Shown here piece by piece: positions 1 to 11,000 of a stretch of 64,000 nucleotides of DNA. The notes beneath the pieces are model-generated. The model was not told the DNA's origin. It was given only the letters and a program-made list of their open reading frames with translations, and ran no database searches. The number at the start of each line of letters is the position of its first letter. Position 1 is the first letter of the stretch. This stretch comes from Apostichopus japonicus. Taxonomy: Eukaryota > Echinodermata > Holothuroidea > Aspidochirotida > Stichopodidae. The position numbers and the translations under genes are program-made. Location of the stretch: positions 1,282,501 through 1,346,500 of the forward strand of contig NC_092571.1 in the NCBI RefSeq assembly GCF_037975245.1, written 5' to 3'.

Positions 1-1497
1 CATTTGGGATCACAAAAAGAGATATTCCGATATCAGCAGCAAAAAAGGGTTGAAGACCCAATCTCAAACTAGGCCTGCATACAGCATAATTACTACTTGT
101 GTAATTACTCAATACGATATAGTCATGAATATGATACACTTTTACTCATTCGAAAATATTAATAAATTGCACATCTTAACGATACGAAATAAATATGAAG
201 ATATGGTTTTGATCTGAGGATGCAGATAATTACTAGTATTTTCATTATTCCATCACCGGAATAACCCTTTAAAGTAGCAGTGTGTTAGTGAAACAAATAA
301 TCTCGTTCACCGGACAATGGAAGTGTGTTTGTTAACAATTATTCCTTGATCGTGCAAGAGGGTCCGTCTTAAAGGGATATTCCCATGACCAAACTTGATC
401 GTTTAACATAATTCCTTAAATTTTTCTGCATCGTTAGGTCAAAACCAAATTCTCATAGCAATTCGTGTGTCGACGATTATATATCTTGTGTATGTTTATG
501 GCAACAAAAGACATATCTCATCATGGCTATTAAGGTTAAAATGTTAGCAGCTCTTTTTTCTGATACTTAAAATATTCACCGACGGTGGAAATAATATTTC
601 AACAAAACGGGCGTTACCGGTACATAAGTTACACAAACCCACCGCCCGTCGAATACGGTCATCCCCCTCCTCCCCCACCACCACCCCCCCCCCCCCAATC
701 CTCTCCCATCACCCATGATTGCATTGATATCTATTGGCGACTGATAATTTCTTTTTATAATATACCTAAAATGTTCTGCTAATTGTTAACTCCTAAATTC
801 GATCGGTTGTCTGCTATCGACCATGCACGTGACGTATCTAGTCATACATATTCATATCACATGTTAATAACAGCCAGTTGGGACAATTTCCTAATGCTAA
901 TACCTCTCTAAACTGTACTCCAATATCATGCTCTCAAAGCACCTGTATGGACAGTACAAAGAGTTCCTAACCTTGGTCTGATAGAAACATGATATTCATA
1001 CTGCTCGTACTGATAATACGAGTGCTCTGGAAGCTGGACATGTCACTACAGTATAGAAAAAACTTGTCCCAACTGCATGGGTGTTAAAAAATCAAAGGTA
1101 ATCGATTTAGTTTTAGTATTAAGTAGGAAGTTTTAACTTTGAACTTATTTAGATAAATTCCAAGGTACAAAGAAGATACATTTTCATAGGAATAACTCAC
1201 CTCAAAGGAGGCATTCATGTGATGCATGGGTTACATAGCATCATTCTTTGCACTAAAGTAGAGAGAAAGAGAAACAAATTAGTGAAAAGAAAAAACCCGA
1301 TGTCTAATATTGTTTTTAGGTAAATGAATAAAGTAAACAGTCTGTGAAAGATATACCTGCAAGATCTAGCTATCTTTCTACTAGAGCACAAAAACCCACA
1401 TTCTTTGGAGCAAGGTGTCGGTCATTTTCGGCAAAGTACTAATAATTTTTAATTTAATTTTTAGGTTTACAGTCTTGTTCAGTCTTCTCACACGACA
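1..1497. other. Non-coding flank, no gene seen
   Basis: No exon with a recognisable protein or convincing splice signals was found. The stretch is AT-rich with a C-rich low-complexity tract at about 661-697. The 65-codon reading frame across that tract is a run of prolines and looks like chance. The 5' UTR or promoter of the glycosyltransferase that starts at 1891 may lie in the distal part, but no clear TATA box or initiator could be assigned. Confidence 0.6.
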
Positions 1498-1813
1498 CTA
1501 ACCCTGGTCATTGGTAACTTGTCACACCTACACACCAAAGTGTGCACAATTCAATCAATCTCTCCTGGGGCACCACAGTGCACCACAACCACGTGTCCCC
1601 CGGGGGATTTCCCATAGGGTGCAGCCACAAACCGGCGCAAACAACTGTATTTACAAGTTACCTCGCAAATCCCCATTTATACATCTGGGTGAAGAGAGGC
1701 AATGGAGATAAAGCGCCTTGCCCAAGGACACAACGTAATGATCTGGCCAGGGCTCGAACCTGTAATCCTTAGATCACAAGTCCACTGCCTTAACCACTTG
1801 ACCACAACGCCCT
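1498..1813 (-). mobile_element. tRNA-derived SINE, copy 1 (3'-truncated)
   Basis: On the minus strand this begins with a tRNA-like head carrying a Pol III A box and a B box (GGTTCGAGCCC, one change from the copy at 56850). A conserved body follows, including a CACCCAGATGTATAAATGGG stretch. It aligns over about 310 bp with the copy at 56850-57229. Both copies keep a 76-77 codon antisense reading frame, which is a shadow. This copy lacks the 3' end with the ATT tail, so it is 5'-complete and 3'-truncated. The body resembles the widespread Meta-domain type of animal SINE, but that assignment is from memory. It ends about 80 bp upstream of the ATG at 1891, so it may be part of the promoter or 5' UTR of that gene. 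Confidence 0.8.
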
Positions 1814-1890
1814 CACAACAATCTCAGTCTTTATCGTCGTTTCATTGAAGTTGTTTCATCTGTTCGAGGAAAGTGAAAACGGCTGAGAAC

Positions 1891-4800
1891 ATGACACTAA
1901 CCAGTTCAACCCTGCGCATATTTCTTTACACTGTGACGTCATTGATCTTCATTCAAGTGTTGTATCATGCTGTTTTTGTCCAGCTTGCGTCACGAATGAC
2001 GTCAAAATTACTTGTAAACTTAACGAGAGATGATGTCTACATTCAAATTGAAAAGCAAAGTGCGTTCAGTGTTTATCACGTATCTTACAATCAATGGCGT
2101 GATTTAGATGTCTTGCCCGATACCGTCACATTGGTCAGCCACTGTAGCGCCCATAATTTGCATTATATACCACGTTTCACCCAGACATGGGGTGGTCCTG
2201 TTTCCCTAGCCGTCATTACAACACCGTTAGACTTGCAGATAACGCTGGACGCGATGTACAGTATGGCGAGTTGCTTCGAGAGCATCCGGAGATACACTAC
2301 CTTCCACGTTGCACTTCAAACCGAAAACTTTGTGGACCTTGACTCCGCTATATATCACTTCAGCAGGGATATGAATGTACCATGCGATCAACTCATCAAC
2401 TATTTAAAGGTATCCATTACGGGAATCAACTACGCGTTAGATGGTCTACCTTATCCAAACAACTTCCTTCGCAATCTCGGCAGCCAGGGCGCAGAGACAA
2501 ACTTTGTAATGGTTGTTGACATTGACATGCTCACCAATATAGATTTCTTTAATCATACAACGGAACTACTAAAAAACCGCGATGTTCAAGAAAAACTCAA
2601 GAAAGTGGCCTTGGTTATTCCTGTCTTCGAAATGGACGAATCCATCTCTGATAGCCCAAAAACCAAACAAGAATTGAGAAATGCGGTGATAGACGGATCT
2701 GTTAGGCAATTCTATATCGAAGTCTGTGCGCATTGCCACGGACCAATCGATTACAACAGGTGGTTCCGGATTCAGGTATTAATTTTATCCAATGTTTATT
2801 GGGGAGAGGAGGGGGGTGGGAGGGGATTTGGAAGGGGAGGTTATGTTCCTTATGGGGTCAATAAATTCCTGAATAAAAAGCTGATTTTTTATGTTTATTA
2901 AATTGATGGTATGATTGTTTTATTCTATAACCATGCATATTCAGACTTAGCTTGATGTCCCTCATTCTAATTAAAATATATTTTCATTTGCAAAGCTATT
3001 CATGTTTCCCCATAAATTGATCATTTCCATAAAATATTTCGTTATGGAATGGGGGTAGGGGTGGGGTGGGGATTGTTTCAATTTCCATGATCATGTTTTT
3101 ATCTTTTGTTACGGTAAAGGAAATGCAAGAAGGGTTAAGTTTTTCTCCTTGAGTCTTAAGCTATTCGGGATAAAACTTTATTTCCGAAAATCCTTAATTT
3201 AAGGTTTGGGAGATAGACCGCTACAGTATTTGAAATATGGTTTATGGTGTGCTCGGCGTATCGGTGCGTATGTTGCTAGTATTGTGTAAAGGAGAATGAG
3301 TGACATGCAGTGACGTCACCAGACATTTCAATCCTGGGAGGCACAGGGAGGGCACAGCAATTAATTAGAGGGCACGATGTTTAATTGTGAATGCCATCGT
3401 GGGGGCGGGGTCTATGGGGAGGGGAGACATTTCGATTCATGGGGATTCTTAGCTGAAATCCGGTGCTATATTTTGCAACTTGAAGGAACTCTATGTTCAA
3501 GAATTTTCGGGTTTAGTCTGTCCGATAATTATGTTATTAATTGAGGCGGATAAAAAAGTTATACAAAAATTGGATATAAACCCTTTTGCTTAGGTAATGT
3601 TTATAAATAAGAGTGTTGTAAACTGAAATTTGAAATTCATGCAGGGTAGTAGTGAAGTTTAAGCACTAGCGATTCACGCCGGGGCCTCTGTGACCTTGTT
3701 AGTGAGTAAACAACTGGTTGTTGTGATGGTCGGTGGAAAGAACTTTTACTGAAGAACATATTACGCTTCGTCCTTGTAGAAATTTTTTTGTTTGAGTATA
3801 GTTGTTAACACTACAAATCGCATTTGGGGGGCACGATTTGTGTTGGGAGGGCACGTGCCCCTCCCCCAGGCAACCCCTTGGCGACGCCACTGGTTACACG
3901 TAATGAATTCATGCAATACACAAAATAATGTAATACATACAAGCATACCATGTACATCAGGGGTGGGCAACCTACGTCCCGCTGGCTACATGCGGCCCGC
4001 CAGTGATTTTTTTGCGGCCCGTGAGATGTCTCAAGATAAAGAAAACATCAATCCATTTTACATCATCACAAAAACGAGCTAGCTGCTTAGAATTGATCTA
4101 CACTAATGATGCTGTCAGGTAGGTCTATTATCACCATTAATTATCAACTGTACTGTATTGACATTATGTTTTTGTGAATACAGATTAGTACACACACCTA
4201 TATTGCTTGAAAGTCCTCGGAATCAAAGGTTTGAAATCAACAGCAGGTCGCTGGTTAGGTGCGGCCCTGTCAATCTTTCACTCCTAAAATCTGGCCCATT
4301 CATTCAAAAAGGTTGCCCACCCCTGATGTATTTACACACCACAGTATAATACATACAAGCATATATATACAATACATACCAGGATATAATGCACACAATA
4401 CACAATAATATAATACAAACATACAATACACACCATAATAACGCACACAATATACAATGCAATACACACCATAATAATATACATACAATACCCACTCACT
4501 TAACCCTCAACAGCTAACCAATTTATTTCGTACATTTGTAGGACTCTGTTGTAGGAGCCGTTTACCAGATAGACTACAGACGCCTATGGGAGCCCATACT
4601 TTTGATGCGGAATGGTGACCTTCTATTTGACGAGAGATTTAAACAATATGGGTTTGATCGAGCTAGCTTCGTGAGTAATTCAAGCCATACAGATATAAAG
4701 CACATGTTTTATTATATCGCTTTAAGTGTGTATCCGGTAAGATCGTGTATACCTGTTTCTTTTAAATAGGAACCTGTCAAAAGTGAAAGACGATCCCGGT

Positions 4801-5681
4801 CGTTATGATGTAGCCATAGAAATTGAAGTAGGGAGAATGACGTCATGCGACATAAACTGAAGCCACTCATCTAACCGGTGTACTTGCACGGCAAGAAAGT
4901 ATCGGCGCGTAATACAAACAACTAGTTGACATAAATCATTCGAAATGGTTGTATCGTGTGCCGCATTTGGGTGACAAAATTGTACAAAAAAATGTGGCAT
5001 TGGACTGCAGTTTCACATGTAATTCTTAGGAAGCAATAGTAGAAGCAATTACACAGGAATCTAATGACTTTACTAATGTCGTCTGCTCAGCTACAGTATT
5101 GTTTTTTCACTGGACCCTGGATATAGTTAGCATAGGCCCCTAGACCGGCTACGGCTGTCTTTCGGATGCGATATGACTAAATCCTAATGACAAATATGAT
5201 TACCACCTCATTTTACTTAAAGACATTGAAGACTCGCCCCAACCGCGTGCGGCCATCTAAAAAAGTTAACTTTCTGTTGCTTGCAAGTGACGTTTTGTTC
5301 GTGTCGCTACAAAATGCAGACAGTAATGAAACGTGATACCTTGTTATCTTTAGCTGGACCTGAGATGTCCATCTCTGTATATATATATATATATATATAC
5401 ATATTTAAAAATAATATGTATCCGGACATGCGTTCAAGCTGTTTTTGTTTACCTTATAGCTGATCCTTTTTATTTTTCAGGTTTGTGAATTATTCCTGTC
5501 TGGATACAAATTTTCTGTATTTCATCCAGGATTCATAGTCCACCAAGGATTCAAGAAAAAGGAGAAATTTCATAGAGAGAAAGATGAAGAAAATGGAAGA
5601 AATTTTCGTCTTTTCAAAACTATTCTCAATGAATTAAATGTGAAGTATAAACTTTCTGGACGGGACTGTCTGGCAAACTGA
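1891..5681 (+). CDS. B4GAT1: Beta-1,4-glucuronyltransferase 1-like (GT49) enzyme, 3 exons
   Basis: Exons are 1891-2775, 4542-4670 and 5481-5681, with GT-AG introns and all junctions in phase 0, giving 404 aa (human B4GAT1 is about 415). The family is a Golgi type II membrane enzyme that adds glucuronic acid in matriglycan priming on dystroglycan; related sequence forms the second domain of LARGE. Visible here: a short cytoplasmic start, a signal anchor at about residues 10-30, a catalytic DxD (VVDIDM) encoded near 2515-2530, a YPNNFLRNLG segment just before it, and the family C-terminal block (YDERF-like FDERFKQYGF, then GFIVHQGFK). I chose the ATG at 1891. The frame is open upstream to a GTG at 1873, but ATG is required here and 1891 gives a proper anchor. 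Two hAT elements sit in intron 1. Whether the product is B4GAT1 itself or a GT49 paralogue cannot be settled. Confidence 0.9.
3308..3892. mobile_element. hAT-like non-autonomous element in intron 1
   Basis: Imperfect terminal inverted repeats CAGTGACGTCACCAG at the left and TTGGCGACGCCACTG at the right (12 of 15 pair). The flanks GTGACATG and GTTACACG match at 6 of 8 positions, as expected for an aged 8-bp target duplication. It holds no protein-coding sequence. It lies wholly inside the first intron of the glucuronyltransferase gene. Confidence 0.65.
3958..4325. mobile_element. hAT non-autonomous element (CAGGGGTGGGCAACCT ends)
   Basis: Perfect 16-bp terminal inverted repeats CAGGGGTGGGCAACCT and AGGTTGCCCACCCCTG enclose a 368-bp element. 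The internal TGCGGCCCGC and GCGGCCC motifs are typical of hAT MITEs with these ends. Flanks ATGTACAT and ATGTATTT match at 6 of 8 positions, fitting an aged 8-bp target duplication. It is inserted into an ATACA-rich simple repeat that continues to about 4500. Confidence 0.85.
4330..4500. repeat. ACA/ATACA-rich simple repeat
   Basis: Degenerate low-complexity tract built of AATACACA, ATACATACA and related words. The same composition begins left of the hAT insertion, at about 3905-3957, so the element split it. The long minus-strand reading frames of Tyr, Cys and Val across it are artefacts. Confidence 0.7.
5217..5314 (+). repeat. Dispersed repeat, copy 1
   Basis: About 95 bp, beginning TTAAAGACATTGAAGACTCG, is almost identical to the reverse complement of 43546-43645. 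The two copies lie 38 kb apart in opposite orientation, in the glucuronyltransferase intron 2 and upstream-side intron 1 of SLC66A1. No terminal repeats or target duplication could be fixed, so the class is unknown. Confidence 0.75.
5378..5399. repeat. (TA)n microsatellite
   Basis: Uninterrupted TA dinucleotides in intron 2 of the glucuronyltransferase gene. Confidence 0.9.
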
Positions 5682-8005
5682 TAGTTCTCGAGTCAGTACT
5701 TGCTCTTAATATCCGAGTATATTTTTCTGTAGCCGTGGCTTTGCACTCACACTCGAAGCCTTGAACTCGGTACTCATATAGCCTCGACATTGTACTCAGC
5801 GTATTAGTACCAACGTACTGATCATTATACCTTTTAATTACACAAAAGTATATGTCCTTCTAGTGATGGGCTTGTATAGTTGTCTTCGGTGTATTCTTCA
5901 AGTAGCCATTAATTGGCTGCCTTTAGTTCGTTTGTTTGTTTCTTTGTTTCAAGTATCCTCAATTTAACATTGTATACATAAGCATCTAACAGTCATTATG
6001 TGCTGTACAAGTCTAAGATCTTGATTTATTTTGCAGTTGGTTTGGTTTATGAAAGGTTGACTCCTGATCCTACTTCATCAGTAATTACAAAACTAGCTTC
6101 AGCCCCAGTTCGTATATGCAGAGCAGGCTATAGGCTACATACATCTGCGGTATGAAAATGTGGTAAACGTTCTTCTATATTAGAGTTAATAGCTTCTTGA
6201 AGGGTAAAATGATTTATCAAAGTTTGCAGTAACTGTTGTAAACTTTATGCAACAAACTAGCAACAGATAGTAATCGTTACGCATGTGACACTTTGATATA
6301 ATCAAGAATCACTCATGAATCCTAAATAAATCAACCTACTGTTGAGCCTTAATTGTTCTTATATCTCGTCTTTACCGTCCGTTGCCATGCCAAATACAAC
6401 ATAATGTGTCTTCAATTTTCAACGATATCTAGGCCTTTTCTGATCGCATATATAGATAAATCTGAATTTACTTAAACCAATGCTCACTTAATAATCCTAA
6501 CCAAGTTTCACCGTATTAAAAATTTAACTTCTATACATTACTGTAGCATCGATGCTTTCATTTCTTAACCTACACGATATACATATTTGGACATCTAGGA
6601 ATTTGAAACCGGTCACAATGTTATGACGTAGATGCGACAATCTGCAAGAGTTTGCATGACTTTTCTACTACAACTTCTTCACCGTCTTATCAACAAGCGT
6701 CCATTTTGTAGATGTGGAATAGCAAACGCAAAAGGGGCGACTACATCAATTAGGAGACGCGCAAACAAGAAAAGAGAAAACAAATTCATACCAACACTAT
6801 GGAGGGTTACAATGACGTACGGGCCCTGTAGCAGGTAACTCTTATAGTACTCCTTGAATGTGTATTCTACAACTCCTAAAGGTATGATCTTATAGCGAAC
6901 ACATTCCTGGTGAAGAAGCGCGGACTATGGAATCTAGCTAAGTGGTATACATTTCTCTTCAATGTTTACCGCAAATTTCAATGTAATTTTCTTTCAAACA
7001 ATCGAAATGCTGCTTGAATGTAGCTTATCATTACTGCACACAACATATATAAACGACATGATTCGTTGCTCCTTAGCAACACAGGTCTCCTTGTCATGTT
7101 TGCACGCAACAAGCGCATGCAATAGTATAGTGACCGCGGTAAGCAATCTATAAGACTCGAACAGTGTAGATGTTCGAATAGTAGCCACGGTTCATGCATT
7201 TCTGAGACAGAGAAAGTAAATGTCAACATCATGATCATCCAAACCTAAGCAATTATATTGGCCTTCCGTTGTCTACGAAACTCTTATCTCTTCGAACTGA
7301 AAAGGGATGAAGTGCTGAGAGCACGTTACATGTTGACCCTGTACAATTGGTAGGCCTACTTTTTCCACGTTTGTAGCGAGACTTCCAGATTATGTATACT
7401 TCGATAGTAACATATAAGTAACAATTAAGTATGTTAGCCTTCGTGCGTGATAAACCGTCTTTGCGGAAGAAGAATTATGTAAAAAATATTAGTGGGCCTG
7501 CCTATTTCAAGATTACTTAATCTACAACATAACAACCCCAAATAGGCACATTAGATCGTCTCTGACTTACAACGTACAGTGCAATACGTCAAAGATACAT
7601 AAAATGCAATATGAGAGCGTGTGGTTTTACCAATATGCCTGTAGGTTACAACTGGCTCTTTTGCGACGTACTCGCTAGCGATGTAAGACGCGCAATCGAA
7701 CTTGTGGCTGACGCGCGCGTATTTTAGATAAATGCAATATGACATATAGTGTTCCCGGCACGCTGTATGCAGTCGCACGTACGTACTGTACCCGAGTCTA
7801 GGCTCCATGGTTACGCACGGCGTGAATGCGTTAAAACATATTTGTTTTTAATTCTTTGGTAGTCTATGCGCTGATGTATAGCTTTGATATAGGCTTCTAC
7901 GTTTGTAATGAGAAAAGAAATATGTTGTCCACTGGCCTTGTTGGACGGACTTGCGTTGATTGAATGTTTATAGGACTTGGTTTCTGAAAACGTGGGAGAT
8001 AAAAG
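5682..8005. other. Intergenic region, no gene seen
   Basis: This holds the 3' UTR of the glucuronyltransferase gene, with a possible AATAAA at 6325-6330, and the upstream region of the mucin-TSP1 gene. Reading frames of 60-86 codons on both strands (for example minus 7551-7808) have no recognisable motif, family similarity or splice context, and I regard them as chance. Confidence 0.5.
6325..6330 (+). promoter_or_regulatory. Possible poly(A) signal of the glucuronyltransferase gene
   Basis: Canonical AATAAA about 640 bp after the stop codon at 5681, on the coding strand. It is the first clear canonical hexamer I noticed downstream. The assignment rests on position only. Confidence 0.35.
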
Positions 8006-8060
8006 ATGTTTTACCGCCGAACAAATAATCTCCTTCTATTGATGTGCATTCTTGTCTATG
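8006..8060 (+). CDS. Candidate signal-peptide exon of the mucin-TSP1 gene
   Basis: An ATG opens an 18-codon signal peptide (MFYRRTNN then LLLLMCILVY), followed directly by the strong donor GTAAGT at 8061 in phase 1. The giant exon has acceptors at 15639 and 15648 in the same phase, and joining them yields a hydrophobic core followed by GVSGD, a plausible cleavage region. The giant exon itself has no signal peptide at its own first ATG (15529), which supports this distant exon. The link spans 7.6 kb and is not proven. Confidence 0.5.
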
Positions 8061-11000
8061 GTAAGTACGTGTAGGCCTATAATAGGCTAGTACGATAGGC
8101 AACGCTGTGCTATACTGGAAAGAATTTCATGATGAGTCCGACCCGGTTAACAAATTCAGATAGGCTTTGCACCTCATTTGATAAGACAAAAATCGAATTA
8201 TGAAACTTGACTTGGCAAATCGTTTCAAAGGTGGTTACATAGAGTAGGTAAGCTATAGCGTATCGGCCTAAATTTGCGGCCGTGCGTCGTAACATGTAGA
8301 GCATATTACATATATTAACCAAAGTGGCTATTCTTACGACTAGTTGTAACAATTATTCCCTTTTACGCATGCGCAGTTGCTTTTAACGTGGCTATTTTTA
8401 TGACGAGGAGTGATATTTTTACGACCAGGAGTAACAATAATTTCCGGTTAGGGCTAGGGTTAGGGTTGCAGTTAGGGTTGTGCAGTTGCTTTGTTTACTT
8501 TACTGCGCATGAATTCGCCGATGTTGTAAGAATAGTTTATAAATAATTGTTACAACTAGTTGTAAGAATAGCCACGGCCTATATTAACGCCATCGCACGA
8601 AGGGGTGGGGGGGGGGATAAGTTCGATGTTTGCTCAATTAAGGTACGACTTTCGTTTACCGCCGATTAGACTTAGATTTTCCCTCCCAGAAGTTGTGTTC
8701 TTTTAACAACTGGAAGATAATTGTATATGCTTTGAAACTTAGAATTGTGCATTCTTAATATTATTTACACTAGTTGAACCATTATACAATCATGAACGAA
8801 ATTCCAAACCGAAAAATGTGTATGTTTTAAGTAAAAGCGCTCGCGGTGGCAGCAACATATGTCTATAAGGCAATTCAACCCAAGGAGGCCTAGTTATACA
8901 TAGTAAGATTTAGCTAGGCCCATGGGCGGCGATCCTGGGGGGGGGGAAGGGGGATATATCCCCCCATGAAAATGGGTGGAGGGGATGTAATACACCATAT
9001 CCCCCCCACCAAATGCCAGGGATAAGAATTTTTTTCATGCCTACATTTATGTATCATCGTGAATGTACGGCTCTTTTTAGCTTCATTTCTCGCCTACCAT
9101 AAACGCAGTGCGATCTTTTCAAATAAACCGTCTTTATAAAGCAAGAATAGTTGACTGTGAGCTTCATTGGCCCTATAACAACAAAATGTATTATTGCGCC
9201 CACGGTATTGATATAGTACATATATGCACCCTCATAGTATTCATATAGGCCCTATAGTAGGCCTACACTATAATATGCCTACATGTTCCCTCGAACAGCT
9301 GAGAATCTCATGTTACAAGGGTAATGCTTAATACACGTTTCACCTGGATGCCCTGTTAATCGGTACCTAGGAATGTAACTATGTGTAATTGTGTATTGCA
9401 TGTGTATAGGCCTATATTAGCCTGCATGAGGCCATTTTCTTCATCGAATAATATAAAAGAGCTCTCGAACATTCTAACGTAGCGCCTGAAACAAGATTGA
9501 CAGGGGCAATTTTCCCAAAATAACACCCGAAATTAAAAGAAAAAGTATTTTGGATCCTGATTATGAGATATTTCGGACATGATATCCCTATTTTAAAGTT
9601 GGGTATATGCCGCTTGGAAACCTCGGGAAGTGCCGTTTCCGGCCATCTAGAGGGTTTGTAAATCCCAAAATTTTCTTGTACGCTTCGCGCCAACCTATGG
9701 TGGCGCTACGCTTAGATAGTCAACAAGGTCATATCCCCCCATTCGTAAGTACGGATCGCCGCCCATGGCTAGGCCTATATTCACGATTTCATTTCTTTGT
9801 TATAATATTTTTTGTAATAGTGAGACCGTTATCACTAATTGACCAGACTTGAATTAGTTACATATAGTAAACATTCAAATTTGTCAACCTCATTTACCAA
9901 AGACGGAACAAAAATTTGCATATTATAAGCATTTTAGAACAGCCGACTGTCTATCCTGAATGTTGATCACGACGTAAAGTAACACGTATACTTCACATAT
10001 GGTCACAACTTTCCGTTTTTTTGCTATTTAAAACATCCCGTTATATAGTTTGGATATAGGATAGATATTACGACAACACCAGAGACACTGTAGCCGAAAT
10101 ATACAAAGTCGTGACACTCCTGAGTCCTAAAAGGTTGGTTTTTTTTACTAGCCTGACAGACAACGCCTTGCGGCGTACGTTGGTTCTAACCTGGTATGAG
10201 TTTTGCGAAATGTGGTAAAATGTCATCATTAAAGGAGTCTAGTGTCAGAATCATTGACAATTCCTACGATTCAAAGGATGTTCTTGATGCTATCATATCT
10301 GATATTGGATTGAATAATGTTATGGGATGTGTCAAATCACCAGGGAGTTGGACTAGAAATGACTCTGATTTGTTACAAACTACGGGTTTGATTATTAAAG
10401 GAGACCAGTGTAATGTATCAGGAGTGTCAAGATCGCTATTAACTGAGAGTATATTTGGAGTTCCTTCTTTCATGGACGATGAAGAATTAACGGAGAAATT
10501 GGAAGAATATGGATGTACCATAAAGGGATCATGGCATCGGAAGACATATCCAGAATACCCGAACATTGAAAATGGTATACGATATGTTCGTCTGGAGCTC
10601 CCATCGTCAGTCCAAAGCCTACCTTATGCCATTGTCATCAACAAAGTCCATATGAGACTGAAGCATAATGGACAGTCTAAAGTTTGCAATTTGTGTCTTG
10701 GTAATGACCATATCATGCGAAATTGTCCAAAGTATTTATGCAAAATCTGCAACAGACAAGGACACACGGAATCCCATTGCCCAAACGTAGAATGCTTCAA
10801 TTGCCACGAAATGGGACACAAAAGCTATAATTGCCCTCAAAATAACGAGAATGCACAGGATGAGAACAATGACATGAACCCGAGTAACACAAAGGACGAA
10901 GAGGAAACTCGCCCAGGCGAATCACCAGACACAATAGAGGAACCAATGGACTCCGTAAAAGAACCAGCACCAGAAAAGGAGTATACAGGGACTGCACTAT

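Noticed and set aside
585-782. 65-codon proline-rich reading frame
   Set aside because: It is produced by a C-rich low-complexity tract, with no homology or splice context.
1542-1772. 76-codon reading frame repeated at 56890-57120
   Set aside because: Both lie antisense in copies of the same SINE; the similarity comes from the repeat, not from a protein.
7551-7808. 85-codon minus-strand frame
   Set aside because: No recognisable motif, no supporting exon structure, and length within chance for this composition.
9412-9852. Frames of 81-93 codons on both strands
   Set aside because: They lie within or over the end of the hAT element at 8921-9767 and match its repeat module elsewhere, so they are not genes.
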